The position numbers were made by a program, and so were the translations under genes. Source: Micromonospora qiuiae (GTDB lineage: Bacteria; Actinomycetota; Actinomycetes; Mycobacteriales; Micromonosporaceae). Taken from it: a stretch of DNA of 63,379 bases. The DNA is taken from assembly GCF_016863555.1 (NCBI RefSeq), contig NZ_BOPC01000054.1:1-63379 (forward strand), in the 5' to 3' direction. Positions 34,466 through 43,024 of this stretch are shown here, one piece after another (position 1 is the first letter of the stretch; every line of letters starts with the position of its first letter). The notes below the pieces were generated by a model. That model saw only the letters and a list, made by a program, of their open reading frames with translations, had not been told where the DNA came from and did no database searches.

Positions 34466-35350
34466 GTGGTAGATACTCGGATCACCTTCCCCCAGGGGGC
34501 CGTGCACGGCACGGCGACGGTACGCGCGATCGTGCCCCTGCCGGACCACCGGTGGGGCGTGATCTGCGACCGGACGCCGTTCCACCCGGTGGACCACACC
34601 TGGCCCGACCACCCCGCCGACCTGGGCGTGCTGACCGTCGGCGGGGTGCCGGTGCCGGTGGTGGACTGCGTGATCGGTGCCGTGGCCCACGACGCCGGGT
34701 CGCTGCTGCTCGGCGACGACATCCCGGTGCGCCGGGGCGCTGAGGACTGGGACTGGCACGTGGTGCACGTGGTGACCGGCGACCTCGACGGCGTGAGCCC
34801 CGGCGACCCGGCCGAGCTGGCCGTCGACGAGGAGCGCCGGCGGGGCCTGTCCGCCGGCCACACCGCGTGCGAACTGGTCACCCTGGCGATCAACGAGGCG
34901 TTCGCGGACAGCTGGCGCAAGACCGTGCCGGCCGACGTGCGAGGCCGTCCGAATTTCGACGGGGCGGCCCTCACGGTGTCGCGGATCCACCCGTACGGCA
35001 GCCGCGACGATTACCGCCTCGGCAAGTCGCTGCGCAAGAAGGGCTTCGTCACCGACGACCTGGCGGCCCGTCTGCCCGAGGTGACCGAGCGGATCAACAA
35101 CCTGATGACGAGCTGGGCCGAGGCCGACCTCCCGGTCTGGGTCGACGCCCCCGCCGAGGAGCTGTCCGCGCGGCGCACCTGGAACTGTGCGCTGCCGGAC
35201 GGCACGGTGACCGTGCCGTGCGGTGGCACACACGTCACCAGCACGGGGCAGCTCGGTGCGGTGACCGTGACTCTCGACCTGGACGCCGAGGGCACGGCAC
35301 TCACCATGAACACCACGCTCACGGCCGCCGACCGGACCGCAACGCTGTGA
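34466..35350 (+). CDS. AlaX-like trans-editing protein (tRNA-SAD domain)
   Basis: Relative of the free-standing alanyl-tRNA editing domain, which hydrolyses Ser- or Gly-tRNA(Ala). The second zinc motif PCGGTHV (Cys-x3-His) is intact; the first reads GHTACEL, that is His-x3-Glu instead of His-x3-His (Glu codon 34871-34873), so metal binding or specificity has changed. About 294 residues. I choose GTG 34466 after GGAAAGGGA; the earlier GTG at 34445 lacks a site. As last gene of the NRPS operon it is a likely self-protection factor that clears tRNA mischarged with an amino-acid-like product or precursor. Its 3' end overlaps the convergent isochorismatase-like gene by 32 bases. Confidence 0.8.
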   Translation: MVDTRITFPQGAVHGTATVRAIVPLPDHRWGVICDRTPFHPVDHTWPDHPADLGVLTVGGVPVPVVDCVIGAVAHDAGSLLLGDDIPVRRGAEDWDWHVVHVVTGDLDGVSPGDPAELAVDEERRRGLSAGHTACELVTLAINEAFADSWRKTVPADVRGRPNFDGAALTVSRIHPYGSRDDYRLGKSLRKKGFVTDDLAARLPEVTERINNLMTSWAEADLPVWVDAPAEELSARRTWNCALPDGTVTVPCGGTHVTSTGQLGAVTVTLDLDAEGTALTMNTTLTAADRTATL

Positions 35351-36095
35351 CGAGCCCGGCGGCCGTCGCCGTGAAGCCGTAACAGCGGCGTACGTTGTAG
35401 AGCGTCGCCTGCATGCAGTACTCCGGCGACGTCGTCCCGACCGCGTCCTCAAGCAGCACCGCGTCGTAGCCGAGGCAGGCCGCGTCGGTCAGCGTCGCCA
35501 TGACGCACTGGTCGGCGTTGACCCCGGCGAACAGGACCGTGTCCGTACGCAGGTTCCGCAGGATCGAGTCCAGCGGGGTGTCGAAGAACCCACTCATCCG
35601 GTGTTTGGCGACGTGAATGTCCGCCGCGTCCGGCACCAGCCCGGTCACGATCTGCGTGCCCCAGGCGCCCTCCTGCAGTGCGGGGCGGCCGGATCCTGGT
35701 GCCGGCTCGCCGATGCCCGTGCCGGTGGCGTCGATGTCGTACGCGTGCAGAACGCCCGGCGCCAGATTCATCCGGTCGGGCCGGCTCGCCCAGGTCAGCC
35801 ACACCACCGGCACGCCCGCCGCCCGCACCTCGGGAAGAAGCTCGGCGATGACCGAGATGAGCGCGGGCGCGCCGGAGACGTCCAGGCCGGCCCGGGTGGC
35901 GAGCCAGCCGTCCGGGTGACAGAAGTCGTTCTGCATGTCGACGACCAGCAACACGGTGCGGGACAGGTCCAGAGTCAGCCGCTGCGGTTCGGCCGCGATG
36001 GTGACCGGCCGGCTGGGCGGCACCGGTCGGCGCAGGTCGACCTCGGTCCGGGTGACCCGCCAGCTGTTCTGCGGGGTCGGGCCGAGCAGCCTCAT
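35319..36095 (-). CDS. Isochorismatase-like cysteine hydrolase
   Basis: Cysteine hydrolase of the isochorismatase/nicotinamidase fold, 258 residues. The catalytic triad is visible: Asp in VVDMQNDFC, Lys in VAKHRMSGFFDTPLD and Cys in NADQCVMAT. In peptide pathways these enzymes hydrolyse amides, carbamoyl groups or vinyl ethers (isochorismate itself has an enol-pyruvyl ether). The ATG at 36095 overlaps the methyltransferase stop as ATGA; the much longer open frame upstream is not coding. Last gene of the minus unit; its end overlaps the convergent AlaX-like gene. An enol-ether or amide hydrolysis role would fit the predicted unsaturated amino acid, but this is speculation. Confidence 0.88.
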   Translation of the reverse strand: MRLLGPTPQNSWRVTRTEVDLRRPVPPSRPVTIAAEPQRLTLDLSRTVLLVVDMQNDFCHPDGWLATRAGLDVSGAPALISVIAELLPEVRAAGVPVVWLTWASRPDRMNLAPGVLHAYDIDATGTGIGEPAPGSGRPALQEGAWGTQIVTGLVPDAADIHVAKHRMSGFFDTPLDSILRNLRTDTVLFAGVNADQCVMATLTDAACLGYDAVLLEDAVGTTSPEYCMQATLYNVRRCYGFTATAAGLVTALRSGRRP

Positions 36096-36901
36096 GAGGT
36101 ACGTGGCGCGGCGACGGCACAGAGAAGCCGATCCTCGCCGCGCTGCCAGATGGTGCCGATCTCGGTGAAGCCGGCTGTGCGCAACGCCGCCAGGTTGGTG
36201 GCGACGTCGGCGGACAGGTCGGCGTGGTTGCGACTGTCGTATCCGCGGCGCCGGGCGTCGGCCACGGCGGTCGCGAACAGCGGATCCCGGCTCACCTCGT
36301 CCCACCACTCGTGCCAGGCTCCGGCGCCGTCGGGCATGGACAGCCGGGCGCGCTGGCGTACGTGCAGGGCCCGCTCGATGCCGGCCAGGACCGGCTCGGC
36401 GCTGCGGTCCCGCGGCAGCTCGTCTCCGTTGAGCAGGATGCCGCCCGGGCGCAGCAACCGCGCCGCGGCCGCGTATACCTCGACGAGCACCGCCGGATCC
36501 AGCCAGTGCAGCGCGGTCGCGCTGACGATCGCATCCGCCGGACGGCTCAGCTCCAGCCGTTCCGGCCAGATCGGGTCGCGCAGGTCGGTGTCGACGAAGC
36601 GCAGCCCCGGCAGGGTGCCGTACGCCGAGCGGCCCAGGTCGATCAGCAGCGGATCGGCGTCCACCGAGACGACGGTCGCCCGCGGCAGCCGCTCGAGCAG
36701 CCGTACGCCGATCGGGCCGGGACCGCTGCCCAGGTCGACGACGAGCGGGTCGGGCCGCCCGGCCACCTCCTCGACCACGTCGATCATCGCGGTGAACTGG
36801 GACTGCCGCTCAGGCCGGAAGGCCTCCTGCTGATGGTCCCAGCGTTCGATCCAGCGGCGTGCGCTGGAGGCCCGGTCCTGGTGGATGTGCACTGCCGGCA
36901 T
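36092..36901 (-). CDS. SAM-dependent methyltransferase, UbiE/Methyltransf_25 type
   Basis: Cytosolic class I methyltransferase of 269 residues. AdoMet motif I is VVDLGSGPGPIGVRLL (about residue 55), the acidic ribose-binding residue is in VVSVDADPLL, and motif post-III is ATALHWLDP. Such proteins methylate carboxylates, hydroxyls or amines of small molecules. ATG at 36901 lies two bases after the stop of the ATP-grasp gene, and its own stop overlaps the isochorismatase-like gene, so all three are translated together. Substrate unknown. Confidence 0.88.
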   Translation of the reverse strand: MPAVHIHQDRASSARRWIERWDHQQEAFRPERQSQFTAMIDVVEEVAGRPDPLVVDLGSGPGPIGVRLLERLPRATVVSVDADPLLIDLGRSAYGTLPGLRFVDTDLRDPIWPERLELSRPADAIVSATALHWLDPAVLVEVYAAAARLLRPGGILLNGDELPRDRSAEPVLAGIERALHVRQRARLSMPDGAGAWHEWWDEVSRDPLFATAVADARRRGYDSRNHADLSADVATNLAALRTAGFTEIGTIWQRGEDRLLCAVAAPRTS

Positions 36902-36903
36902 CG

Positions 36904-38178
36904 TCAGTTCTCCGATCCGTCGGCCTGTTCGGGGGGTACGTCGTACATGTCGGCCCCGTCGAGATATCTGATGGTGTTCGCGTCGCGCAGGACGGTCTCC
37001 TCGGCCTCGTGCATGAGGACGACCAGGGCCGGATAGGAGACGTCGTCGACGGTGGGCCGAATCGGCTGCCCTGGCTGCACCACAACCGACATCTCGAAGA
37101 AGCTTTCCAGCTCACGGATCCGGTCGAGGTGCCGGTATCCGCGCAGCACGCCGGAGACCGGGCTGACCAGCCCGACGTAGGCACACGAGAGGCCCGGCGG
37201 CCGCGGCTTCGCGTAATTCTCCAGGAACCAGGACGGCCGCAGGTACGCCGCCACCGTCCAGTCCAGCTGCGATCCGCCCTGCGCGATCTGGGCGTAGTAC
37301 GGCAGGTTGGCCCCGCAGATGCGGGCGCCCACCTCTACCAGCACCGGCCCGTCGCCGGTCAGCTTGATCTCGATGTGGGCCGGGCCGTGCCGGATGCCGA
37401 GCGCGTCCAGGACGCGGCCCGCGTACTCGCCGAGGGTCTCCTGCACCGGGCCAGCCTGCGGCATGAGGTACACCGTGTCGGACAGGTCGAGGACCCCGTT
37501 GGCGGCGATCCGGGTGGTCCGCCAGATCTCGCAGATCCGGTGGTGGCCGTCGCGGCTGACGGTGTTCACCATGTACTCGGTTCCTCGCAGGTACTCCTGC
37601 GCCACCAGCGCCGTGTTGGTCTGGGAGAAGACGTTGTCGGCGCCGAGCAGGCGCTCGGCGGCGCGGCGCGACTGGTCTGGGTGGTCGCAGAAGTGCACGC
37701 CGTTGCCGGCCGCGCTGCGCAGCGGCTTGATCACGATCCGGCCGCCGACCGACCGGTGCCATTCGGCGGCCTCGGCGGGCTCCGTGACGAGCCGCTGGCG
37801 GGCGGCGGCCAGGCCGGCCCGCCGGACCGTCTCGATCATCAGGTACTTGTCGCGCCGGGCGGGGCTCAGCTCGACGCCGTTGCCGGGCAGGCCGAGCCGC
37901 TCGGCAAGCGCGTCGGCCAGCTCGACGCCCACCTCCCCACCGGGAACGACCGCCACCGGGTGGTAGGCCGCGACGGCTCGGGCGGTGGCGGCGAGATCGC
38001 CGTCGTGCACCAGGTTCGCCAGGTAGCCGTTGACGTCGAACGAGCCGCGATAGACGGCCGGCACCTCCGGTGTGCTCTGCACCCGGACCAGGCCGGCACC
38101 GGACCTGCCGAACTCCTCGGCCAGCCGCCTGGTCGGCGCGTACGAGTCGACGATGACCACGTTCGACGGCGTGTTCAT
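36904..38178 (-). CDS. ATP-grasp ligase (L-amino acid ligase type), copy 1
   Basis: Carboxylate-amine ligase of 424 residues: it activates a carboxylate as acyl phosphate and couples it to an amine. ATP-grasp features are VIKPLRSAAGNGVHF (glycine loop and Lys), VAQEYLRGTEYMVN (hinge and adenine-binding Glu) and the metal-binding end VEVGARICGANLP (Glu and Asn). Overall layout matches BacD / DdaF / carnosine-synthase-like L-amino acid ligases. The ATG at 38178 overlaps the MFS stop (ATGA). A related second copy lies on the far side of that MFS gene, so two successive couplings or two partner substrates are likely. It may add an amino acid to the NRPS product or to a free unusual amino acid. 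Confidence 0.9.
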   Translation of the reverse strand: MNTPSNVVIVDSYAPTRRLAEEFGRSGAGLVRVQSTPEVPAVYRGSFDVNGYLANLVHDGDLAATARAVAAYHPVAVVPGGEVGVELADALAERLGLPGNGVELSPARRDKYLMIETVRRAGLAAARQRLVTEPAEAAEWHRSVGGRIVIKPLRSAAGNGVHFCDHPDQSRRAAERLLGADNVFSQTNTALVAQEYLRGTEYMVNTVSRDGHHRICEIWRTTRIAANGVLDLSDTVYLMPQAGPVQETLGEYAGRVLDALGIRHGPAHIEIKLTGDGPVLVEVGARICGANLPYYAQIAQGGSQLDWTVAAYLRPSWFLENYAKPRPPGLSCAYVGLVSPVSGVLRGYRHLDRIRELESFFEMSVVVQPGQPIRPTVDDVSYPALVVLMHEAEETVLRDANTIRYLDGADMYDVPPEQADGSEN

Positions 38179-39347
38179 GTGATCCCTTTCGAGGCGTTCG
38201 CGAGCGCGAGAGGCGCGCGAGATCGCAGTGGCAGGCTCGCCAGCAGTCCGACGGCCAACGCGACCGAGCCGGCCGCCGTGAAACCCCAACCGGGGCCGAG
38301 CGAGCTGCCCGCCAGCCCGGCGATCGGGGCACCGGCGCTGTTGCCAGCCGAGAGGGCGGCGCCGTACAGGCCGAGCGTCTGCCCCTCTGCGTCGGCGGGC
38401 GCTTCGGCGCTGGCCGCTGCTGCGGTCGTGGCGAAGGCGGCGGCCGACAACATCGCGGCGGGCGCGACGGCGAGGAGGAGCAGGCGCCAGTCGGTGACCA
38501 GACCGAGCGGCATGGCGGCTGCCCCGAGTAGTGCGGTGACCGCCCAGGGACGCACCGGACGAGCCGTGCCACCGGCGAGGAGACTGCCCACGATGGCGTA
38601 GGCACCGCAGGCGGCGAGCAGGAGGCCGAGGGTGGCCATCGCGCCCTGCGCCCGCAGCGTGGCTACGACCGATATCTCGAATCCGGAGGCCACCACTCCG
38701 GCGGCGACGGTGCAGGCCAGGATCGCCAACAGGCGAGCGCTCGGGCGCAGGCGCGGCGGGCGGTGCCGGGGTTTTGCGATTATCGCGTTGGGCGCAGTCG
38801 CGGCCAGGACGAGACCGCCGGCGAGCAGCAACGCGCCGAGCGCACGGGTGGCGGCCGCCGGCGAGATCTGGGTGGCCAGGGTCGCGGCCAACGCCGGGCC
38901 GATCAGATAGGACACCTGCGTGGTCAGGGTGTCGAGCGCGAAGCCGGCCGGTCGGTACGGCTCAGGCGCGCGCGCCATCGCCAGTCGCACCACCGTGGAC
39001 CCGGTGACCAGGAGCAGGCCGTCGAGCACGGCGGCGACCACCAGCACCGGATACGGCAGCAGTGCGGCGACGCTCCAGAAGGCGCCCTGCGCCAGCGCGG
39101 ACACCAGCACGACGGGCCGCAGGCCCCAGCGGTCGATGGCCCGACCGGCCACCACCGATCCGGCCATGGTGCCGGCCAGCCAGACCCCGATCACCAGGCC
39201 GGCCGCGGCCAGACTCCGGCCCAGCCCCACCGACACCTGTAGCGTGAACACGATCGGAATCGCGATCACGGCCAGCTTGACCAGGAAACCGGAGAGCAGC
39301 GTGTGACGGAGGCCGGGCACGGCCAGCACCTGCCGGTAGTGCCTCAT
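38175..39347 (-). CDS. MFS transporter (12-TM)
   Basis: Major facilitator protein of 390 residues with about twelve helices; the motif A-like loop is GRAIDRWGLRPVVLVS. Coupled by ATGA overlaps to ATP-grasp genes on both sides, which points to export of the ligation product. The hydrophobic profile is even and the length is normal, so it should be intact. One of three transporters in the core cluster (EamA, this one, and the MFS at 41741). Confidence 0.88.
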   Translation of the reverse strand: MRHYRQVLAVPGLRHTLLSGFLVKLAVIAIPIVFTLQVSVGLGRSLAAAGLVIGVWLAGTMAGSVVAGRAIDRWGLRPVVLVSALAQGAFWSVAALLPYPVLVVAAVLDGLLLVTGSTVVRLAMARAPEPYRPAGFALDTLTTQVSYLIGPALAATLATQISPAAATRALGALLLAGGLVLAATAPNAIIAKPRHRPPRLRPSARLLAILACTVAAGVVASGFEISVVATLRAQGAMATLGLLLAACGAYAIVGSLLAGGTARPVRPWAVTALLGAAAMPLGLVTDWRLLLLAVAPAAMLSAAAFATTAAAASAEAPADAEGQTLGLYGAALSAGNSAGAPIAGLAGSSLGPGWGFTAAGSVALAVGLLASLPLRSRAPLALANASKGIT

Positions 39348-40621
39348 GCCGCGCCCAGCATGCGGCCGTAGAGCGCCTTCTCCAGATCGCGCAGGGCCGC
39401 GTAGTCCTCCTCGATGCGGTCCCGGTCAGCCGCGACGAGATACAGATTGCCGGGACAGGTGGCGAGGTTGACCGTGGGCTGCAGGGCGGGCACGGCATCC
39501 AGGGTGGTGTCCAGGCCGGCGAAGGACGGCAACCGCCGAATCGGGCCGAAGTCCGGCGGGTTCACCACCGGACCGGCGACCGGGCAGAGCAGGTACACGT
39601 GCCGTGCCTGCCGCGCCGGTTGCGGCCACGGCCGGGTGATGGCATGCCCGAAACCCTGCGGATCGAGGTACGCCGGCACGAGCAGGGAGTTCTGGCTGTG
39701 GCCGGTCAGCTGCAACGCGATCGCCGGATCGCAGGCGCCCTCGATGCGGGTGCCGGTCTCGATGAGCACCGGGCCGTCGCGGGTCAGCATGATCTCGCTG
39801 TGCCCCACGCCGTCGCGGACACCGAGCGCGGTCAGCACGTCGGCGCAGTACGCCACCAGCGCCGGATGTTCCGGCTCGTCGGGGTGCACCAGATCGGAGT
39901 AAACACAGACCGCCGTGGCGCCGACCATCTCGCGCCGCATCCGCCAGATGTCGGTGATGTGGTGCCGTCCGCGCGAGCTGGCCGAGTTCACTGTGTACTC
40001 CACGCCGCCGCCGTGCAGGATGTCCTGCTGCACCAGGACGTCCTGGTTGACCTCACCGAACAGGCTGACCGAGCCCTGCAGGTCGCTGAACGCCCGCCGC
40101 ACCGCCTCGGCGGAGTCACAGAAGTGCACGCCCTCGGCCGACGTGCCGGCCAGCGGCTTGACCACCACGTGCGGATCCGGACGGGCACGCAACCAGTCCA
40201 GCGCGACCTCGATGTCGGCGGTACGGCAGTGCGGTATCGCGGCCAACCCGCGGCTGCGCAGGGTTTCGGCCATGTGGTACTTGTCGCGTCGGGCGGCCGC
40301 GGTCGCGGGATCAAGGCTGGGTTGGCCGGACAGCCGCTCGCCCAACCGGCTGGCGAGGTTGACGCCGGACTCTCCGCCGGGCAGCACACAGGCCACCTCG
40401 TACGCGGAGAGCCCGGCCAGGATGCTCTCGATCCCGTCCGCCTCATGGAACGTGTGCAGGAAATCCTGAGGGCGGAAGGAGGCGCGCCAGAAATCCGAGA
40501 CGCTCTCGTCGCTCAGCACGCTGACGCACCGGTACCCCTGGCCGTTGAACAGCTGGGGAATTCTGGTGCCGGCCCGTACCGGATCGACGATGACGACGAC
40601 CTCACGAGGAATAGGGCTCAC
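39344..40621 (-). CDS. ATP-grasp ligase (L-amino acid ligase type), copy 2
   Basis: 425 residues, clearly homologous to copy 1: VVKPLAGTSAEGVHF (glycine loop), VQQDILHGGGVEYTVN (hinge), and the metal-binding IETGTRIEGACDP, with the same N-terminal layout (VLPGGESGVNLA). Both paralogs share GVHFCD right after the loop and a C-terminal PxVNxxxx region. Differences around the substrate pocket (GTRIEGACD here, GARICGANL in copy 1) suggest different acceptors. By analogy with BesA in beta-ethynylserine biosynthesis, one copy could gamma-glutamylate an amino acid as a protecting step, with the C26 hydrolase removing it later. The gene ends with an ATGA overlap into the MFS and starts 3 bases after the di-iron enzyme stop. 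Confidence 0.9.
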   Translation of the reverse strand: MSPIPREVVVIVDPVRAGTRIPQLFNGQGYRCVSVLSDESVSDFWRASFRPQDFLHTFHEADGIESILAGLSAYEVACVLPGGESGVNLASRLGERLSGQPSLDPATAAARRDKYHMAETLRSRGLAAIPHCRTADIEVALDWLRARPDPHVVVKPLAGTSAEGVHFCDSAEAVRRAFSDLQGSVSLFGEVNQDVLVQQDILHGGGVEYTVNSASSRGRHHITDIWRMRREMVGATAVCVYSDLVHPDEPEHPALVAYCADVLTALGVRDGVGHSEIMLTRDGPVLIETGTRIEGACDPAIALQLTGHSQNSLLVPAYLDPQGFGHAITRPWPQPARQARHVYLLCPVAGPVVNPPDFGPIRRLPSFAGLDTTLDAVPALQPTVNLATCPGNLYLVAADRDRIEEDYAALRDLEKALYGRMLGAA

Positions 40622-40624
40622 CCG

Positions 40625-41401
40625 TCACGCCACACCGGCCGTGGCCGGCACCCGGAGCGCGTCGTGCAACTCCTGCCAGAAGTCGGCCAACAGGTCGAGG
40701 TAGGCGGTGAAGCCGTGCGTCAGCGCCTCGAGTTCCTCGGGCGTACGGCACAACGAGGCTGCGGTCGAGACGGAGTGCAACTTGTGCTCCTTCTCAGCCG
40801 CTCCGATGTGGAGGTAGAAGTACTCGCAGTGCTCGTGGAACTCCTCGAGCCCGCTGAAGCGGTGCATGTAGTTCCGGGCACCCTCGTAGAGGTAGACGAG
40901 CTGCGAATAGGCGTGCCATTCCTGGGCCAGCAGCGCGCCGCAGCCGACCTGGACCCGCTCGTTGCCGAAGAGTCGCGCTCCTTCCTCGATCAGCCGCTGG
41001 GTCGCCGGCAGGACCGTCGAGTCGATCTCGTCGAACGTCACCGTGCGGCCGTGCAGGTGGGAGAGGAGCGCACTGAAGAAGTTCTTCAGCAGGACGGTGT
41101 GCACCTTGCCGGGGTCGCCGAGCCCGAGCTCGTCGTTCAGGTTCTCGATGGTCTCGGCGCGGGCCTCGACGTCCTCAGGGGCCATTCGCAGGAAGACGAG
41201 CGCGATGCGGTCCGCGGTCGGTGCCACCTGGGCGTAGAAGTTCCGAGCCACAATTTCCACCTGCTCGGCGGGCAGCTCCTCCGACCGCCACAACTCGTAG
41301 AACGCGTTGTTGAGCGCCGGGTGCCGATACACGCTCTCGGCGAGCTCCTGCACCCGGGGTAGGGCGACGGACGAGTGGAATTCGGTGCCGGTGGTCTGCA
41401 T
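40625..41401 (-). CDS. Haem-oxygenase-like di-iron oxidase (HDO; CADD/BesC-like)
   Basis: All-helical protein of 258 residues in the TenA/haem-oxygenase-like fold. HDO-type metal-ligand positions can be recognised: Glu in ENLNDELG followed by His in KVHTVLL, Glu/His in QEWHAYS, and the C-terminal YLHIGAAEKEH segment. Members cleave or oxidise amino acids using a di-iron centre: BesC fragments lysine derivatives to allylglycine-type products, and others are N-oxygenases. ATG 41401 follows GGAGG at a spacing of 4, so the extra upstream codons are not used. It heads the second block of the minus unit, followed immediately by an ATP-grasp ligase. The substrate is most likely a free amino acid. 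Confidence 0.83.
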   Translation of the reverse strand: MQTTGTEFHSSVALPRVQELAESVYRHPALNNAFYELWRSEELPAEQVEIVARNFYAQVAPTADRIALVFLRMAPEDVEARAETIENLNDELGLGDPGKVHTVLLKNFFSALLSHLHGRTVTFDEIDSTVLPATQRLIEEGARLFGNERVQVGCGALLAQEWHAYSQLVYLYEGARNYMHRFSGLEEFHEHCEYFYLHIGAAEKEHKLHSVSTAASLCRTPEELEALTHGFTAYLDLLADFWQELHDALRVPATAGVA

Positions 41402-41740
41402 GGTTCCTCCGGTTCGGATGAGCGTTGCGGCCATCATCGGTGGCGGTACGCGCGAAGGGAGAACGGCAGCTTCGTCGGCCTGCGTCCCCCGTCGGCCCGA
41501 CCCTGTCCCACGCCGTTGATCAGCACTCGGTGTTGCGAGCGCCCGGCGTCAGGTGCCTGTGGCCCATGGTAGGCACTCCTATCGATCCCCGGCCACCCCG
41601 TGCGCGGTCGGTGATGATTGCGCCCATCTGCCGGAGGGCGCATTTCCACGACACCGGGCGGTCTTTTGGCGAGAGCCGCTGTGCGGCCTCCCGGCGACGT
41701 CCCCCGGCGGTACTGATGTGAAGCAAGTCACTCGCTTCGA
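41402..41740 (-). promoter_or_regulatory. Intergenic region before the di-iron enzyme block
   Basis: About 340 bases with no credible gene. It separates the two coupled blocks of the minus unit, so it should contain a promoter for the di-iron enzyme block. A small hairpin GCCGC-TGT-GCGGC at 41675-41687 lies near the end of the upstream MFS gene. No clear -35/-10 pair stands out. Confidence 0.35.
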
Positions 41741-43024
41741 TTACGGTCCGTGTTCAATTGTTCCCGCACTGCGGGAAGCGTGCGAGACCAGAGCTGCCGT
41801 CCGTACCTCTGCCCTGCGCGGTGCCGGACAGCGGTCGTCCGCTGCCGCGGCCCGGCGCTCCCACCGGCGGACCGGGCCGATGCACAGCAGCCCGAGGGCA
41901 CCGACCAGGCCGACCACCGTGAAGCCCGGCGGGCCGAGCCGGTCGAACAGGAAGACGCCGAGCAGCGGCCCGAGCATGTAACCGAAGTCGGAGATGGCGC
42001 CGAAGATGCCGAATGCCAGCCCCATCGGCCGGCCTGTCTCGCGCAACTCGGCGGTCCCCCAACGGGCGGCGAGGTAGAGCATCGGCTGACTCACCATGAT
42101 CACTACCATGCCCGGCGCCACGGCCCAGACCGAGTCGCCGAACGACAGCACGGCGAAGCCGGCCGCGCCGATGGCGCAGCCCAACAGAATCAGCCCAGCC
42201 GGCCGAGGGCCGCCCCGGGACCGGCCCAGCTGCCAGGAAACGACCGCGAAGGTGGCCATGCCGAGCACGAAGACCAGTGAGATCTGGCCCGCGTCCCGCA
42301 GGTACAGCGGAATGGTCGGCTCCAGCGCTGAATAGGCGAGGTTGGTGAACAGGTCGAGCACGCCGAACAGCACCACCGTGCCGAGCCAGACCCGGCGGGG
42401 CAGCGGCTCGGCGGCCGGTGCCGTCCCAGCCTCGGCCGGAACGGCCGCCGCGGTCGGCTCCCGCAACGCCGCGTGCACCCCGAACCCGGTGCCGACCGTC
42501 ACCACCGCGCAGATCAGGCACAACCAGTACAGTCCGAAGCCGACGGCCAGGCCCGCGAAGGCCGGCCCCAGCAGCAGGCCGGTGACGGCCGCACCGCCGA
42601 ACCAGGCCATCACCCGCTTCGTCGGAACGGCGTAGCGGACGCACAACTCGGTCACGCCCTGGTAAAGCGTCGGCGTGAGCAGCCCCGCGCCGACACCCCA
42701 GGCCGTCCGCGCGGCCAGCACGGCCAGCGGCGTCCGCGCGATGGCCAGCAGGTATACGCAGAGCGCGATCAGCAGCAGCGACAGCAGGGCCACCTGCCCG
42801 GTCCGCCAACGATCGACCCAGAGACCGCCGAAGGGCTGGGCGACCGCCTTCGCGCCGGCGTAGACGGCGAACATCAGCGCGATGCCCGCCTTGTCCAGCC
42901 CGGCGTCGCGCTCGATCTGTGGCACCAGCGGGATGAGGACCGTGTAGGCGGCGTTCACCGAGCTCACGGCGAGGAGGAGCATGAAGATCCGCCAGCGTGC
43001 CGGCCCGGGCAGGCGGCTTGTCAC
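41741..43024 (-). CDS. MFS transporter (12-TM)
   Basis: Major facilitator of 427 residues with about twelve helices, beginning with RWRIFMLLLAVSSVNAAYTV and with the motif-A-like GGLWVDRWRTGQV loop; a polar central loop rich in Ala and Glu separates the halves. The GTG at 43024 overlaps the stop of the acyltransferase gene (GTGA), so I reject the 87-codon upstream extension, which is an out-of-frame reading of that gene. Last gene of the first minus block. Likely an exporter of the pathway product; direction and substrate are not visible. Confidence 0.88.
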   Translation of the reverse strand: MTSRLPGPARWRIFMLLLAVSSVNAAYTVLIPLVPQIERDAGLDKAGIALMFAVYAGAKAVAQPFGGLWVDRWRTGQVALLSLLLIALCVYLLAIARTPLAVLAARTAWGVGAGLLTPTLYQGVTELCVRYAVPTKRVMAWFGGAAVTGLLLGPAFAGLAVGFGLYWLCLICAVVTVGTGFGVHAALREPTAAAVPAEAGTAPAAEPLPRRVWLGTVVLFGVLDLFTNLAYSALEPTIPLYLRDAGQISLVFVLGMATFAVVSWQLGRSRGGPRPAGLILLGCAIGAAGFAVLSFGDSVWAVAPGMVVIMVSQPMLYLAARWGTAELRETGRPMGLAFGIFGAISDFGYMLGPLLGVFLFDRLGPPGFTVVGLVGALGLLCIGPVRRWERRAAAADDRCPAPRRAEVRTAALVSHASRSAGTIEHGP

